Shown here one piece after another: positions 24,186 to 32,500 of a stretch of 32,500 bases of DNA. Source of the DNA: Chrysomallon squamiferum. Lineage: Eukaryota; Mollusca; Gastropoda; Neomphalida; Peltospiridae. Position 1 is the stretch's first letter; the number at the start of each line of letters is the position of its first letter. The stretch spans positions 18,179,894 through 18,212,393 of the forward strand of contig CM022672.1 in NCBI GenBank assembly GCA_012295275.1. Direction: 5' to 3'. The position numbers were made by a program, and so were the translations under genes. A model generated the notes under the pieces. It was given only the letters and a program-made list of their open reading frames with translations. It ran no database searches and was not told where the DNA came from.

Positions 24186-24259
24186 TTTTTTTTTTTTTTT
24201 TTTTTTTTTTTGGGGGGGGGGGTTTTGTTGTTGTTGTTTTTTTTTTTTTTTTTTTTTTT
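24186..24259. repeat. T26-G11-(TTG)n-T23 homopolymer block
   Basis: A run of 26 T, then 11 G, then TTTTGTTGTTGTTG, then 23 T. Several abutting homopolymers, so length is prone to sequencing or assembly error. Confidence 0.9.
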
Positions 24260-24299
24260 GGTGAGTAGTTAAGCGACCTAAACGGCAGTGGTGGAAAAA

Positions 24300-24740
24300 G
24301 AAATAAATAAATAAAGAAAATATAAGAGAACAACGATTGAACAACAAAATAAATAATAATAATAATAATTAAAAAAATGAATAAAAACAAAATTATTAAA
24401 TAAATAAATAATAAATAATAAAAAAATAATAATAAATAATAAAAAAGCTGACTAAATAAAATAAATAGATAGATAAATAAATAAATAAATAAAATTAATA
24501 AAATTAATAAATTAAAAATATAAACATAAATAAAGAAACTACTAACATTATTATATTTTTATATTATATTTATTATTATTATTATTATTAGTAGTAGTAG
24601 TAGTAGTAGTAGTAGTTCTAGTACTAGTACTAGTAATAGCAGTAGTACTAATAGTATTAGCTGTTGTTGTAGCAGGAGTAAAAACACTAGTAGTGATAGC
24701 GTTGGCGATAATAGCAGTAGCAGCAGTTTTATCATTTTAC

Positions 24741-24774
<34 letters not shown>

Positions 24775-24830
24775 TTTCATTATGGTCATCAACATCATAA
24801 TTATTTTTATTTATTATCTAAAAAAATATA
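24300..24830. repeat. AAAT/AAT, (TAG)n and (ATT)n block
   Basis: AAAT/AAT units to about 24500, (ATT)n near 24569-24589 joined to (TAG)n at about 24589-24616, degenerate CTAG/TAG units to 24725, then (ATT)n at about 24739-24773. Confidence 0.85.
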
Positions 24831-24839
24831 TATCGTTTT

Positions 24840-25235
24840 TAAACATATAAGCTGCTCATTCCTAAAGCAATTCATGAAAACACGATACTGATTCGAGCTG
24901 AATATTAAAACACCTAACTAATTTACTTCCCTAGCATTAAGTAGACTCACTTCTTATCTACTAGAGTTTTACCACAGATTAAACTCCACGGGATTAATTT
25001 ACAAGGTGAGATATTTTACAAATACCGCGAAATGGATCCACCACAAATTTGCTGTTTATCTTGAAACACTGCAATAAATGAGAATCCTTCATCTTTTTTT
25101 TTCCTTCTTTTATTTCCCCCCTCAGTGCTCTTCGGTGACTTTTCTCCTTGTTAATCAAAATGCGTTTAAAGATATAACAAAAATTAATTAAATTCAGAAT
25201 TATATATTTATTTAACACACGATATCCAAGGTGAT
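24840..25235. other. AT-rich unique stretch
   Basis: No gene, array or clear regulatory feature seen. A short T/C-rich tract lies near 25092-25122. Confidence 0.5.
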
Positions 25236-25249
25236 CCTTTATTCATACA

Positions 25250-25720
25250 AAGATAAGGATGTATGTTATTGTTTTCAAAACAAGAATGGATGTTTGATAT
25301 TAAATAATAGCATGTATTTTTCAAAATTAGTATGAATGTTTGATATTATAATAGCATTAATATTTAATAGCAAATAATTGGATGTATATTATTTTTCAAA
25401 ACTAAAAGGGATGTTTCATATTAAATAATAGTATGGATGTTTAATATCAAATAATAGAATGCATATTATTTTTCAAAACTAGAAGGGATATTTGACATGA
25501 AATAATAGGTTGATTATTTATTTTAAAACAAACAAACAAAAAAAAAACAAAAAACAAATAGAAATATTCATTTTGAAAAAGTAGGATGAATGTTTAATTT
25601 AAAAGAATCAGGATAAATAATTTATATTAAAAAAAAAGATGAATGCTTCATTTAAAATAGCAGGATTACTTTTTATTTAAAAAAAACAAATAACAACAGA
25701 ACTAATATTTTATTTAATAC
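25250..25720. repeat. Degenerate tandem array, ~40-50 bp unit
   Basis: The strings GGATGTTTGATATTAAATAA and ATTATTTTTCAAAACTAGAA recur in alternation, with several variants from about 25257 to 25500 and weaker relatives (GATGAATGTTTAATTTAAAA) to about 25720. Unit length is irregular. Confidence 0.7.
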
Positions 25721-26055
25721 GAAAAACATCTGTGTCCAAGAAAAAGTATAAAGATTCAGTTTAAAATAAGTGTATGAACTTAAATGTCAGACTGAACATG
25801 TAATTTCAAAGAAGCGAATGAATGTTTGATTTGTAACGAATAAGTCAGATATATATTTTTTCAAAGTTTCACATAATAAGAACGCAAGAATTATGTTTTA
25901 TTTTTTACAATTAAACATTTTTGTTTAATGATTTGAGATACGAAGAACAGATTAGATCTTCGCAGCAAAAAGAAATAATTTTAAAATATTTAAAACTCGC
26001 CTGATAAATTGGTTAAGCCTCAACAAAAAGTCACAAATAATGTATGTTAAATAAC

Positions 26056-26240
26056 AGAAGTGAAGTAAGACATTTGAAATGAAAAAAGACAGAAGAAAAA
26101 TATTTGAAACGAAAAAAAAAAAAAAAAAAAGACAGAAGAAACATATTTGAAATGAAAAAAAAAAAAAAAAAAAAAGACGGAAGAAAAATATTTGAAATAA
26201 AAAATAACCCAGAAGAAATATATTTCAAATAACAAAAGAC
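26056..26240. repeat. Short tandem array, AGAAGAAAAATATTTGAAAT unit with expanding A run
   Basis: Five units start with AGAAG or GGAAG followed by TATTTGAAAY, then an A tract and GAC. The A tract grew to about 18-21 bases in units two and three and stayed short in the others. The Phe-rich minus-strand frames are artefacts. Confidence 0.8.
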
Positions 26241-26559
26241 ATTGTAAAAATCTGGAGTCTTATGTTTATCATCAGTTATTTTGCAGACTGGTAATTAAAA
26301 TATTGAGAAAACAAAACAAAAAAAGAACAACATCTGAGAAGTTTGCCATCTGACAAGCATATAACGTTTGAAAAACAAAAGAATCTAAATCCCCAGCTTT
26401 TAGAAATCATCGGAATAGTAATTGGACTTATCTGTCGTGTGACGACAGATTGTTTTTTTCCTTTTTTTTTTTTTTTTTTCTTCTTTTTTGTATACGGAAA
26501 AAAAAAATCAACAAAACAAAGATAAAGAAAAAGACCAAATGTTAACAGTGGATTGCAAA

Positions 26560-26720
26560 CGCAAAAAATAACAACAACACTGATGATGATGATATTATTA
26601 TTATTATCCTCATTAGTATTATCATCATCATCATCATCATAAAGAGACAATAACAATAAAAGTAGTTTTAGACGTTTCAATAGTATAACAGAACTAGCAG
26701 CAGTTGTAGTAACAGCCGTA
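26560..26720. repeat. GAT/ATT/ATC trinucleotide units
   Basis: Imperfect (GAT)n, (ATT)n and (ATC)n near 26580-26640, followed by AGCAGCAG/TAGT-type units. A poly-T tract lies upstream at about 26462-26479. Confidence 0.75.
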
Positions 26721-26869
26721 ATTTTAATACTAGTATAGAACAGTAATTGCTGTTCTCATAGTACCAAAATACTAACAAGATATACTGTAATGCTCAAAAC
26801 AAACAGAAACACGGACAGACTGACAAAAAGAAGAAGAAGAAGTTATTAACGTTAATACATCAACGTTCA

Positions 26870-27125
26870 GAAGCGACAAACAGCGTAAGCACTGGACTGA
26901 GTGAAAACTGCGACTATAAACTTTTCCTCTCCACACAAAAGTCTGCCGGGTTTAAAACTCGCTCTACGCGTCGGATATTGGAACACAGGGGGTGGCGGAA
27001 ACTTAGACAGCTAATATAAGCCAGATCATTTATGTGTCATTGATACGGCAGTTTAAACCAGCTAGCAGTTTGTGCGCATGTTCGCACATGTTGCACACAT
27101 TTCGCAAAAACTAGCAATGCAGTTA
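26870..27125. other. Complex island ending in a cruciform-capable inverted repeat
   Basis: Balanced sequence with CpGs and no recognisable frame. At its right end, GCTAGCAGTTTGTGCG (27061-27076) is nearly matched by the reverse complement of 27102-27117, around a second small inverted repeat TGTGCG-CATGTT-CGCACA (27071-27088). Confidence 0.4.
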
Positions 27126-27139
27126 GTTCAGTTTCATTG

Positions 27140-27660
27140 AAATAGTGTTTACTCTTTATATTAATTTTCAGAGTGTGAATTTCTTCGGTGTGTGTGTGTT
27201 TTTTGTGTTGTTACGTATGTGGATGTGTGGCCTGGTGTCAGAAGAAGTGTATTTTGTTGTTTTTGCGTATATACGTATGTGTGTGTGTATGTGTGTTTTA
27301 AAATACGTTTTGTTGTCATATGTACGTATGTCTTAATCGATTAGACTGCACACAGAGAGAAAAAAATCAGTACTGCAAATTTATATATATATATATATAT
27401 ATATCTGTCTGTAAGTGTGTTATGTTTATATGTTTACAATTCTAATTCAGTGACTGATGAATATAACCGCTATGGCTGATTTTAGAAGAAAAAAAAACAC
27501 ACACAAAAACCCACAACAACTTAAAACGTTTAAACTCAAAGCAACTGCCAAACAACAAAAAGAAAGAAAAAGAAAAAAAAAAAAAATACAATATCCCATA
27601 AATTTTCCCCTTCGTTTTTCTTCACATTGAAAGAATCATTCTGGAACTTTAAGTGAAAGT
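27140..27660. other. AT-rich stretch with GT-rich parts and (TA)n
   Basis: GT-rich segments near 27188-27300, (TA)n at about 27382-27404 and A-rich sequence near 27563-27587. The open frame at 27145-27336 is a GT-repeat artefact. Confidence 0.6.
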
Positions 27661-27661
27661 A

Positions 27662-27675
27662 TCAATTTTTTTGTT

Positions 27676-27706
<31 letters not shown>

Positions 27707-28024
27707 TTTAGAAAGAATGTCTACGTCAACACTCTGCTGCAGCTCTCTGCTGCAACAATGCAACAATGACGACAGCGGGGATAAACAGCGGTTACACATG
27801 TCTCTGGTTATGCTCTGTGCAGTGTACACCTCCAACGTCAGCCTCTTCGTTTTCCTGCGAGCGAGCGAGAACCCGATACTCTTGACGAGAAAATAACGAC
27901 GCACCGACATTAAGATGTTATGTTTGAGACGATTTCCCAACAGCATCCGTGACCAGATGCACATTAGCGCGCACGCTGCGGCAAATAGCGCGTCCACGCA
28001 AAGATCGCTGCTTATCCCGAACAC
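27662..28024 (-). other. Complex island with ~120-codon open frame, unrecognised
   Basis: On the minus strand a frame of 120 codons is open from 28024 to a stop at 27662; its last 15 or so codons are the poly-T tract (about 27679-27705). The first ~100 residues have mixed composition, with blocks such as DALFAAACALMCIWSRMLLG and RRKTKRLTLEVYTAQSITRD, but no family is recognised. The plus strand is also open for 59 codons from ATG at 27719, so the openness may reflect base composition. It lacks a strong acceptor and donor at its edges. It could be an exon of an unknown gene or a non-coding conserved element. Confidence 0.2.
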
Positions 28025-28248
28025 GAGCGTTTTCGTGGTAGGTGAAATTTCAGTTCTTGTGCAATAAAAATTGATATTTCAATACGAAATATTTTATTGT
28101 GTTTGTTGTTTTGAGAAAAGAAAAGAAAAAAAAAAGGAGATTGGGTTAGGAATAGCAGATGCACGTGGGGAAAGAGACAGCAAAATAAATACAAGTGCAT
28201 TGTTGTGTTGTATGTTACGGTACGATACTTTTGAAATATAATATTAAT

Positions 28249-28249
<1 letters not shown>

Positions 28250-28308
<59 letters not shown>

Positions 28309-28425
28309 AATAAATAAATAAATAAATACATACATACATACGTATAAATAAAATAAAATAAAATAAAGTATAAATAAAATAAAATAAAAAAAAATTTTTT
28401 TTTTCAAAATAAATAATAAAAAAGT
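28250..28425. repeat. (AAT)n-(AAAT)n-(ACAT)n-AAAAT compound microsatellite
   Basis: (AAT)n about 28252-28300, (AAAT)n about 28300-28327, a short ACAT run, then AAAAT units to about 28390, with A/T-rich sequence after. Confidence 0.9.
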
Positions 28426-28507
28426 TATAAAACAGAAAAATTAATATTATGAGCTCCAAATTAATTTATTATATTTATTATTATTATTCTTGTCACTGTC
28501 ACTGTCA

Positions 28508-28511
28508 TCGA

Positions 28512-28556
<45 letters not shown>

Positions 28557-28588
28557 ATGTTTAACGTGTTTATTTCTATGTGTGTGAG

Positions 28589-28620
<32 letters not shown>

Positions 28621-28685
28621 TGTAAATGGGTCAGGCAAAACATTATTACTTTTTATTAATGTTATTTTTGTTACTATTTGCATTG

Positions 28686-28720
<35 letters not shown>
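28508..28720. repeat. (ATT)n, (TA)n and (AAAT)n tracts
   Basis: (ATT)n at about 28512-28555, (TA)n at about 28590-28616 and (AAAT)n at about 28687-28720. Confidence 0.9.
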
Positions 28721-29140
28721 AACTGGGAGAAAGAAATACGTCAAGTGCACCTTGAATTTAATTTAACTTTTTATTTCACTAAAAAGAAGAAGAAAAAAAA
28801 TTAATTTGTCTAAAAAGACATATCATAAAATCCAGACTTTAAATAATAAATAAATAAAAAATAAAAAAATTTGTAAAAATAAAAATAAAAATAATTTAAA
28901 CTACTTAAGAAGACTCAAATAAATTACGAACGAAACCAATTACAAACTGACACCCAGACGGACAGTTCAAAAAATTTCACTTTGATTATCGACAAAAATA
29001 ACCTCACTGCTTTTCTTTTCATCAACATAATTTGTAATAAAAAGAACGACTGAAAAAGGACTCAAGGAATACGTTTTTACAACAAACAAAAAATATCATA
29101 AGAAAAAAACCCCAAAACCCCAACAGATTGATGAAACTTC
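28721..29140. other. AT-rich stretch
   Basis: A-rich DNA with AAAT-like units near 28845-28895. No gene or array recognised. Confidence 0.6.
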
Positions 29141-29490
29141 AATGACACCTAAATTACGCGGTTTTGAAGCACACATGAAAGGACTTTCACCGGAAATACA
29201 TCTGCTCGGAGGACAGCGAAGTCCCGCAGCGAATGGATATATAAAACTATTTTATCATCGGATTTATCTTCCTTGTCTGCCAGCACTCACACAAAATGTC
29301 ATACGAACGGTTTTTTTTTTTTCTTTCTTTCCTTCCGCCATTAATAAAAATAGCCCAGCAGTTTTGCAGGTAATGTTGTGTATGATTGTATCCAATAGGA
29401 AACCAGTTATAAATATCGTCAAATCAAAACCGTCATGTGTTGTGAAACTTCATTTCTTCTGACAGAAGAGTTATCTCAGGGAAGATAACG
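29140..29490. other. Complex island ending in a GATA inverted pair
   Basis: A 106-codon frame on the plus strand (29142-29462) starts at an ATG but runs through a T/C homopolymer and has no recognisable domain, so it is not called as a gene. Just after it, GTTATCT (29470-29476) and AGATAAC (29483-29489) form a perfect inverted repeat with a six-base spacer: two GATA-factor sites facing each other. Confidence 0.35.
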
Positions 29491-30095
29491 TGGTTGTTGT
29501 TGTGTTTTTTTTTCTATATATATATTCTTTTTTATGGCTGACATGATGTCAGTCTTTCACCATTGAGCAAATGTTTATTTTTTTATTTTATTTATTTGTT
29601 TTTTTTTTCAGCCGGACTTAAATAAAATGCAACAATAGTAAATGTGTGTACAAATCGAAATTATTCATCTTGTAAAAATAATCGTTTATAAAAATCGGGT
29701 TATGCTATTTTAATCTTATTGTCTTGGAAACGATATCTTATTGTGAAACCAAATGCGCTCGATTTGAGTAACTTGTATTCCTAGAATTAATAAGATAGAT
29801 AAAAGCAAACAAGACTAATAAATGAATGAATGAACAAATAAATAAATAAAATAATAATTAAAAAATATTAAAGAATACAATGCTGCAAAATAAAATATAT
29901 TTAGCTTAGTAATTAAGATTTTTGTGCAACAGGTTCTCATTTTGTTCATTTATTTATTTATTTAGATTTTATTAGAAATACCCTGGAGAAAAATCAAAAG
30001 TAATTTAAGAACATCAGCAGCAGGAGTAGCCAACAACAACAACAACAACAACAATAACAATATATCATAGTAATGATGACGATAATATTTCCATC

Positions 30096-30131
<36 letters not shown>

Positions 30132-30175
30132 AAAATGAAAAATAGAGGAAAGCAAACAAAGAGGAAGAAAAAGTG
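29491..30175. other. AT-rich stretch with AAAT, AAC and poly-T tracts
   Basis: Contains T-rich stretches near 29578-29610, AAAT units near 29835-29850, TTTA units near 29946-29964, (AAC)n near 30030-30052 and poly-T at about 30098-30125. No gene recognised. Confidence 0.65.
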
Positions 30176-30179
30176 AACC

Positions 30180-30323
30180 GGATGTTTGAAGTGATAAGGA
30201 TTAAATAAACACGTGACAGAACAGTATGTTATTTATGACACGCGACTTTAAGAGTTTCGAAATGTGACGTTTAAATGAAATAAACTCCGGCAGCGGTAAC
30301 AGGAAGTGCCCTAAAGACGACAG

Positions 30324-30357
<34 letters not shown>

Positions 30358-30720
30358 AGGTATCGTCAGCGTCGTTAATTCATGACATCACGTGACTTCA
30401 CTTCCGTTTCCAATAATCACGAGCATCTTGACGAAATCAACGTCAGTTGCGACGCTGTTTAACTGTAATGACGACTAGACCCGGGGTTGTTGAGTACAGG
30501 GTTCGCGTCCCTGTACCTCGCTCGAGCAGAGAGAGATGCACGTGCAGTAAAGTGCTTCCGAACACGTGCGCATAATATTATACGTTTGGTTTCGTGTATC
30601 TCCGTTAGTCGATTAATTACGTACAAAGTGTAGAAGCTAATTGCTTGCTCCGCGAGCCTGTGTGTGTGTGTGTTTATATGTGAGAGAGTGTACAGTACAT
30701 TACTGATGTTATATCTAAGA
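30180..30720. promoter_or_regulatory. Complex island with TCACGTGA palindrome and tRNA T-arm-like hairpin
   Basis: About 500 bp of CpG-containing sequence split by poly-A (about 30327-30355). It holds an ACACGTGAC E-box near 30210, the full palindrome TCACGTGA (30388-30395; bHLH-Zip USF/MITF type) next to ACTTCCG (ETS-like), and a hairpin GTACAGGG-TTCGCGT-CCCTGTAC (30494-30516). The GGTTCGCGTCC in this hairpin differs by one base from the RNA polymerase III B-box consensus, so part of the island may descend from a tRNA-derived SINE. No complete tRNA fold was seen. Confidence 0.35.
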
Positions 30721-30789
30721 GCTCACTTTTATTTATTTACGAGTCTGTTTGTTGAAATGTGATTCTGAATGATATTTATGTTATTTTGA

Positions 30790-30960
30790 ATATAAATAAT
30801 AATAACAATAATAATAATAATAATCATAATATTGATGATGATGACGATGATAGAAGAAGAACAACAATAACATCATCAACAGCAACAACGTAAGGCTAAT
30901 AATAATTTTTAAAAAGACAACCAATAACAAGATCAACAATAACAACAACGACAGGAGCAG
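30790..30960. repeat. AAT/GAT/AAC trinucleotide block
   Basis: Imperfect AAT, GAT and AAC units. The Leu-rich minus-strand frame is a by-product. Confidence 0.75.
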
Positions 30961-31164
30961 CAATAGCAAATGTTCCATATCTATTATCAGACCATTTTTT
31001 TTGAAGACACTGTTAATATTTAAGTAAGAAAAATGGACATACCTTTCAAATTTTACACAGAAAACACATTGCCCAAGTATTATCAATTATGAAAGAGAGA
31101 CGGTAAATGACGTCATAAAGCAATGACGTTTAAAATAATTCAGCGATAAATGAGCGTTGCCAAA

Positions 31165-31385
31165 TACTACTATCACTACCACTACTAGTATTACTACTAC
31201 TACTACTACTACAGCCACCGCTAATACTGTACTACTATTACAAATACTATTGCTGTTGTTGCTGCCACTACAGTTATTAGTAGTAATCTTCTGTTACTAC
31301 TATTACTACTACTACTACTACTAATAATAATATCAGTAATAATAATAATACCATCATCATCATCTTCTTCATCATCATTATCGTC
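31165..31385. repeat. Degenerate (CTA)n/(ATT)n/(ATC)n block
   Basis: Runs of ACT/CTA (31165-31215 and 31294-31320), AAT (about 31320-31350) and ATC (about 31351-31380) triplets with many interruptions. Confidence 0.8.
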
Positions 31386-31429
31386 ACCGCTGCCTCGATA
31401 TACGAACAAATGCATTCACAACTGCAGTT

Positions 31430-31645
31430 AAAAATTAATGATCGTAGCGTGCACGTCATTTAACCTTTGAACTATCATATCTTATCTCTACGGCCTTGGT
31501 TCATCATCCAATCAGAGATGTTGTGACTGCTGATTTGAAATGACAACTTAGAAACAGAGCTTGTCACACTTAATTACACCTCATAGCTCTGTGGCGAGTT
31601 TTGAAATCTTACTTTAAAACGAAGTTTTAATGTAAAAAGAATTAC
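31430..31645. promoter_or_regulatory. Complex island with TCF-like and T-box/homeodomain-like sites
   Basis: CCTTTGAA (31464-31471) matches the TCF/LEF consensus on the reverse strand. ATCCAATCAG near 31506 is a CCAAT box. TCACACT (31564-31570), TTAATTA (31570-31576) and TTACACCT (31574-31581) form an overlapping composite of two T-box-like half sites around a homeodomain core. No coding frame is recognised. Regulatory role is inferred from site clustering only. Confidence 0.3.
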
Positions 31646-32500
31646 ACACAGTCTTTATTATTATTAGTAGGAGTATTATTAATATTATTATTTATGCTCT
31701 ATCGCTTGAGCAAATGCTACTATATAAGTGATATTATTATTTTATTCAAAAACCCTAAAATGGATGATTCTATGATAGATACAAGTCTCTCTTCATATAT
31801 AATTACATATATATATATATATATCGATGTGGGTGTATGCGCGTTTATACAATAATTTTATTGTATTATCCAGTTAAAGTAAATATAAATATTCTTATGA
31901 AGTAAAAATGTTTAACAAGGATTCGAACAAACTAAATGATAAATAAATAAATGAAGGGAATAAGAAAAGAAAAAACACACAAAAACGAATGAGCGAATTC
32001 AGTTATAAATGAATACAAAAATAAAAGCTATAATGAAGAAGTATTAAATGAAAAATAAACAATTCATTGAAAGTGAGAAAGAAAGAGCAAGAACAAAGAA
32101 GTAAATGTTTGTCAGAATAATCTAAAACTGCGGTTTGTTGTTTAGCAAAAATTCAAATTTTAAATTTTCAGCTCGATTAAAATAACTAATATTTCTGGTG
32201 GAAATACAGTTTTGTTTAATGAAAAATAAATTTTATCGAATTTTGATTAATGTATTTTTTTCGTTCTTTTATTTAACTTTATTTATTTGTTTACTTATTT
32301 ACTTACATGTATTTATTTATTTATAAGTTAACATTATTATTATTGTTGTTGTTGTTGTTGTTTTTGTTGTTGTTAATGATTATAGTGATTATGGTGTAGC
32401 AGGTTATATTGTTTTTAATTTGCCTGCAAATAATTATTTGTATATATATACTCATAGATAATTCTGAAAATATTTGCTGTTGATCAAAACCTGTGCCTGA
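31646..32500. other. AT-rich end of window
   Basis: Contains ATT units near 31655-31690, (TA)n near 31808-31823, TTTA units near 32271-32322 and (TTG)n near 32343-32372. No gene or array recognised. This stretch is presumably still Prrx intron 1 or 5' flank. Confidence 0.6.

Noticed and set aside
29142-29462. 106-codon plus-strand frame starting with ATG
   Set aside because: It crosses a T/C homopolymer and resembles no known protein. Kept only as part of an island.
30494-30516. A tRNA gene
   Set aside because: Only a T-arm-like hairpin is present. No acceptor stem, D-arm or anticodon arm could be placed around it.

Overview
The window is eukaryotic nuclear DNA from an animal. It has split exons with GT/AG junctions, AATAAA polyadenylation signals, no bacterial-style operons, and a large load of di-, tri- and tetranucleotide microsatellites and A/T homopolymers. 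A mollusc, or at least a lophotrochozoan, is the best guess. The support is a Prrx-type homeobox gene with invertebrate-style divergence outside the homeodomain, a peritrophin-like chitin-binding exon, and a short stretch resembling the conserved core of mollusc SINEs. The species cannot be fixed from sequence alone.

Only two genes can be supported, and both are partial. On the plus strand, positions 505-767 are the last coding exon of a secreted protein with a type-2 chitin-binding (peritrophin-A/CBM14) domain, followed by an AATAAA signal at 832-837; its upstream exons lie before the window. On the minus strand is the 3' part of a Prrx (paired-related homeobox) gene. The exon at 7950-8137 carries homeodomain residues 1-46. 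The exon at 5323-5646 carries residues 47-60, a DYLSW-containing middle segment, a C-terminal OAR motif and the stop. The intron between homeodomain residues 46 and 47 is the classic position for the paired class. The two genes are tail to tail. The 5' exon of Prrx was not found; it probably lies beyond the right edge, which would make most of 8138-32500 a long first intron or 5' flank.

The rest is a mosaic. AT-rich low-complexity DNA (CT/GA, GT/CA, AAT, AAAT, TATG, CTA/TAG and poly-A/T tracts) alternates with islands of more complex, CpG-containing sequence, mostly 100-650 bp long. The main islands lie near 8.5, 9.6-9.9, 10.5, 11.9-12.4, 14.6-14.9, 16.2-16.6, 18.2-18.8, 20.2-20.6, 21.65, 22.6-22.85, 23.8-24.2, 26.9-27.1, 27.7-28.0, 29.1-29.5, 30.2-30.7 and 31.4-31.6 kb. 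No recognisable protein is encoded in them. Next to a developmental homeobox gene they are natural enhancer candidates, but that is inference. Several hold notable sites: CRE palindromes, a GATA inverted pair, a duplicated AGGTCA, a CTCF-like core and a T-box/homeodomain composite.

Longer-unit repeats are also present. They are a ~74 bp minisatellite inside the Prrx intron with a CRE core (TGACGTCA) in most units, a 23-24 bp array near 21.0-21.4 kb, a degenerate ~25 bp array near 15.1-15.7 kb, smaller arrays near 25.3-25.7 and 26.1-26.2 kb, an old ~136 bp duplication near 3.1-3.3 kb, and a ~11 bp array near 18.55 kb. I found no CRISPR array, transposase, full transposon, complete tRNA or rRNA, and nothing that amounts to a new multi-gene system.
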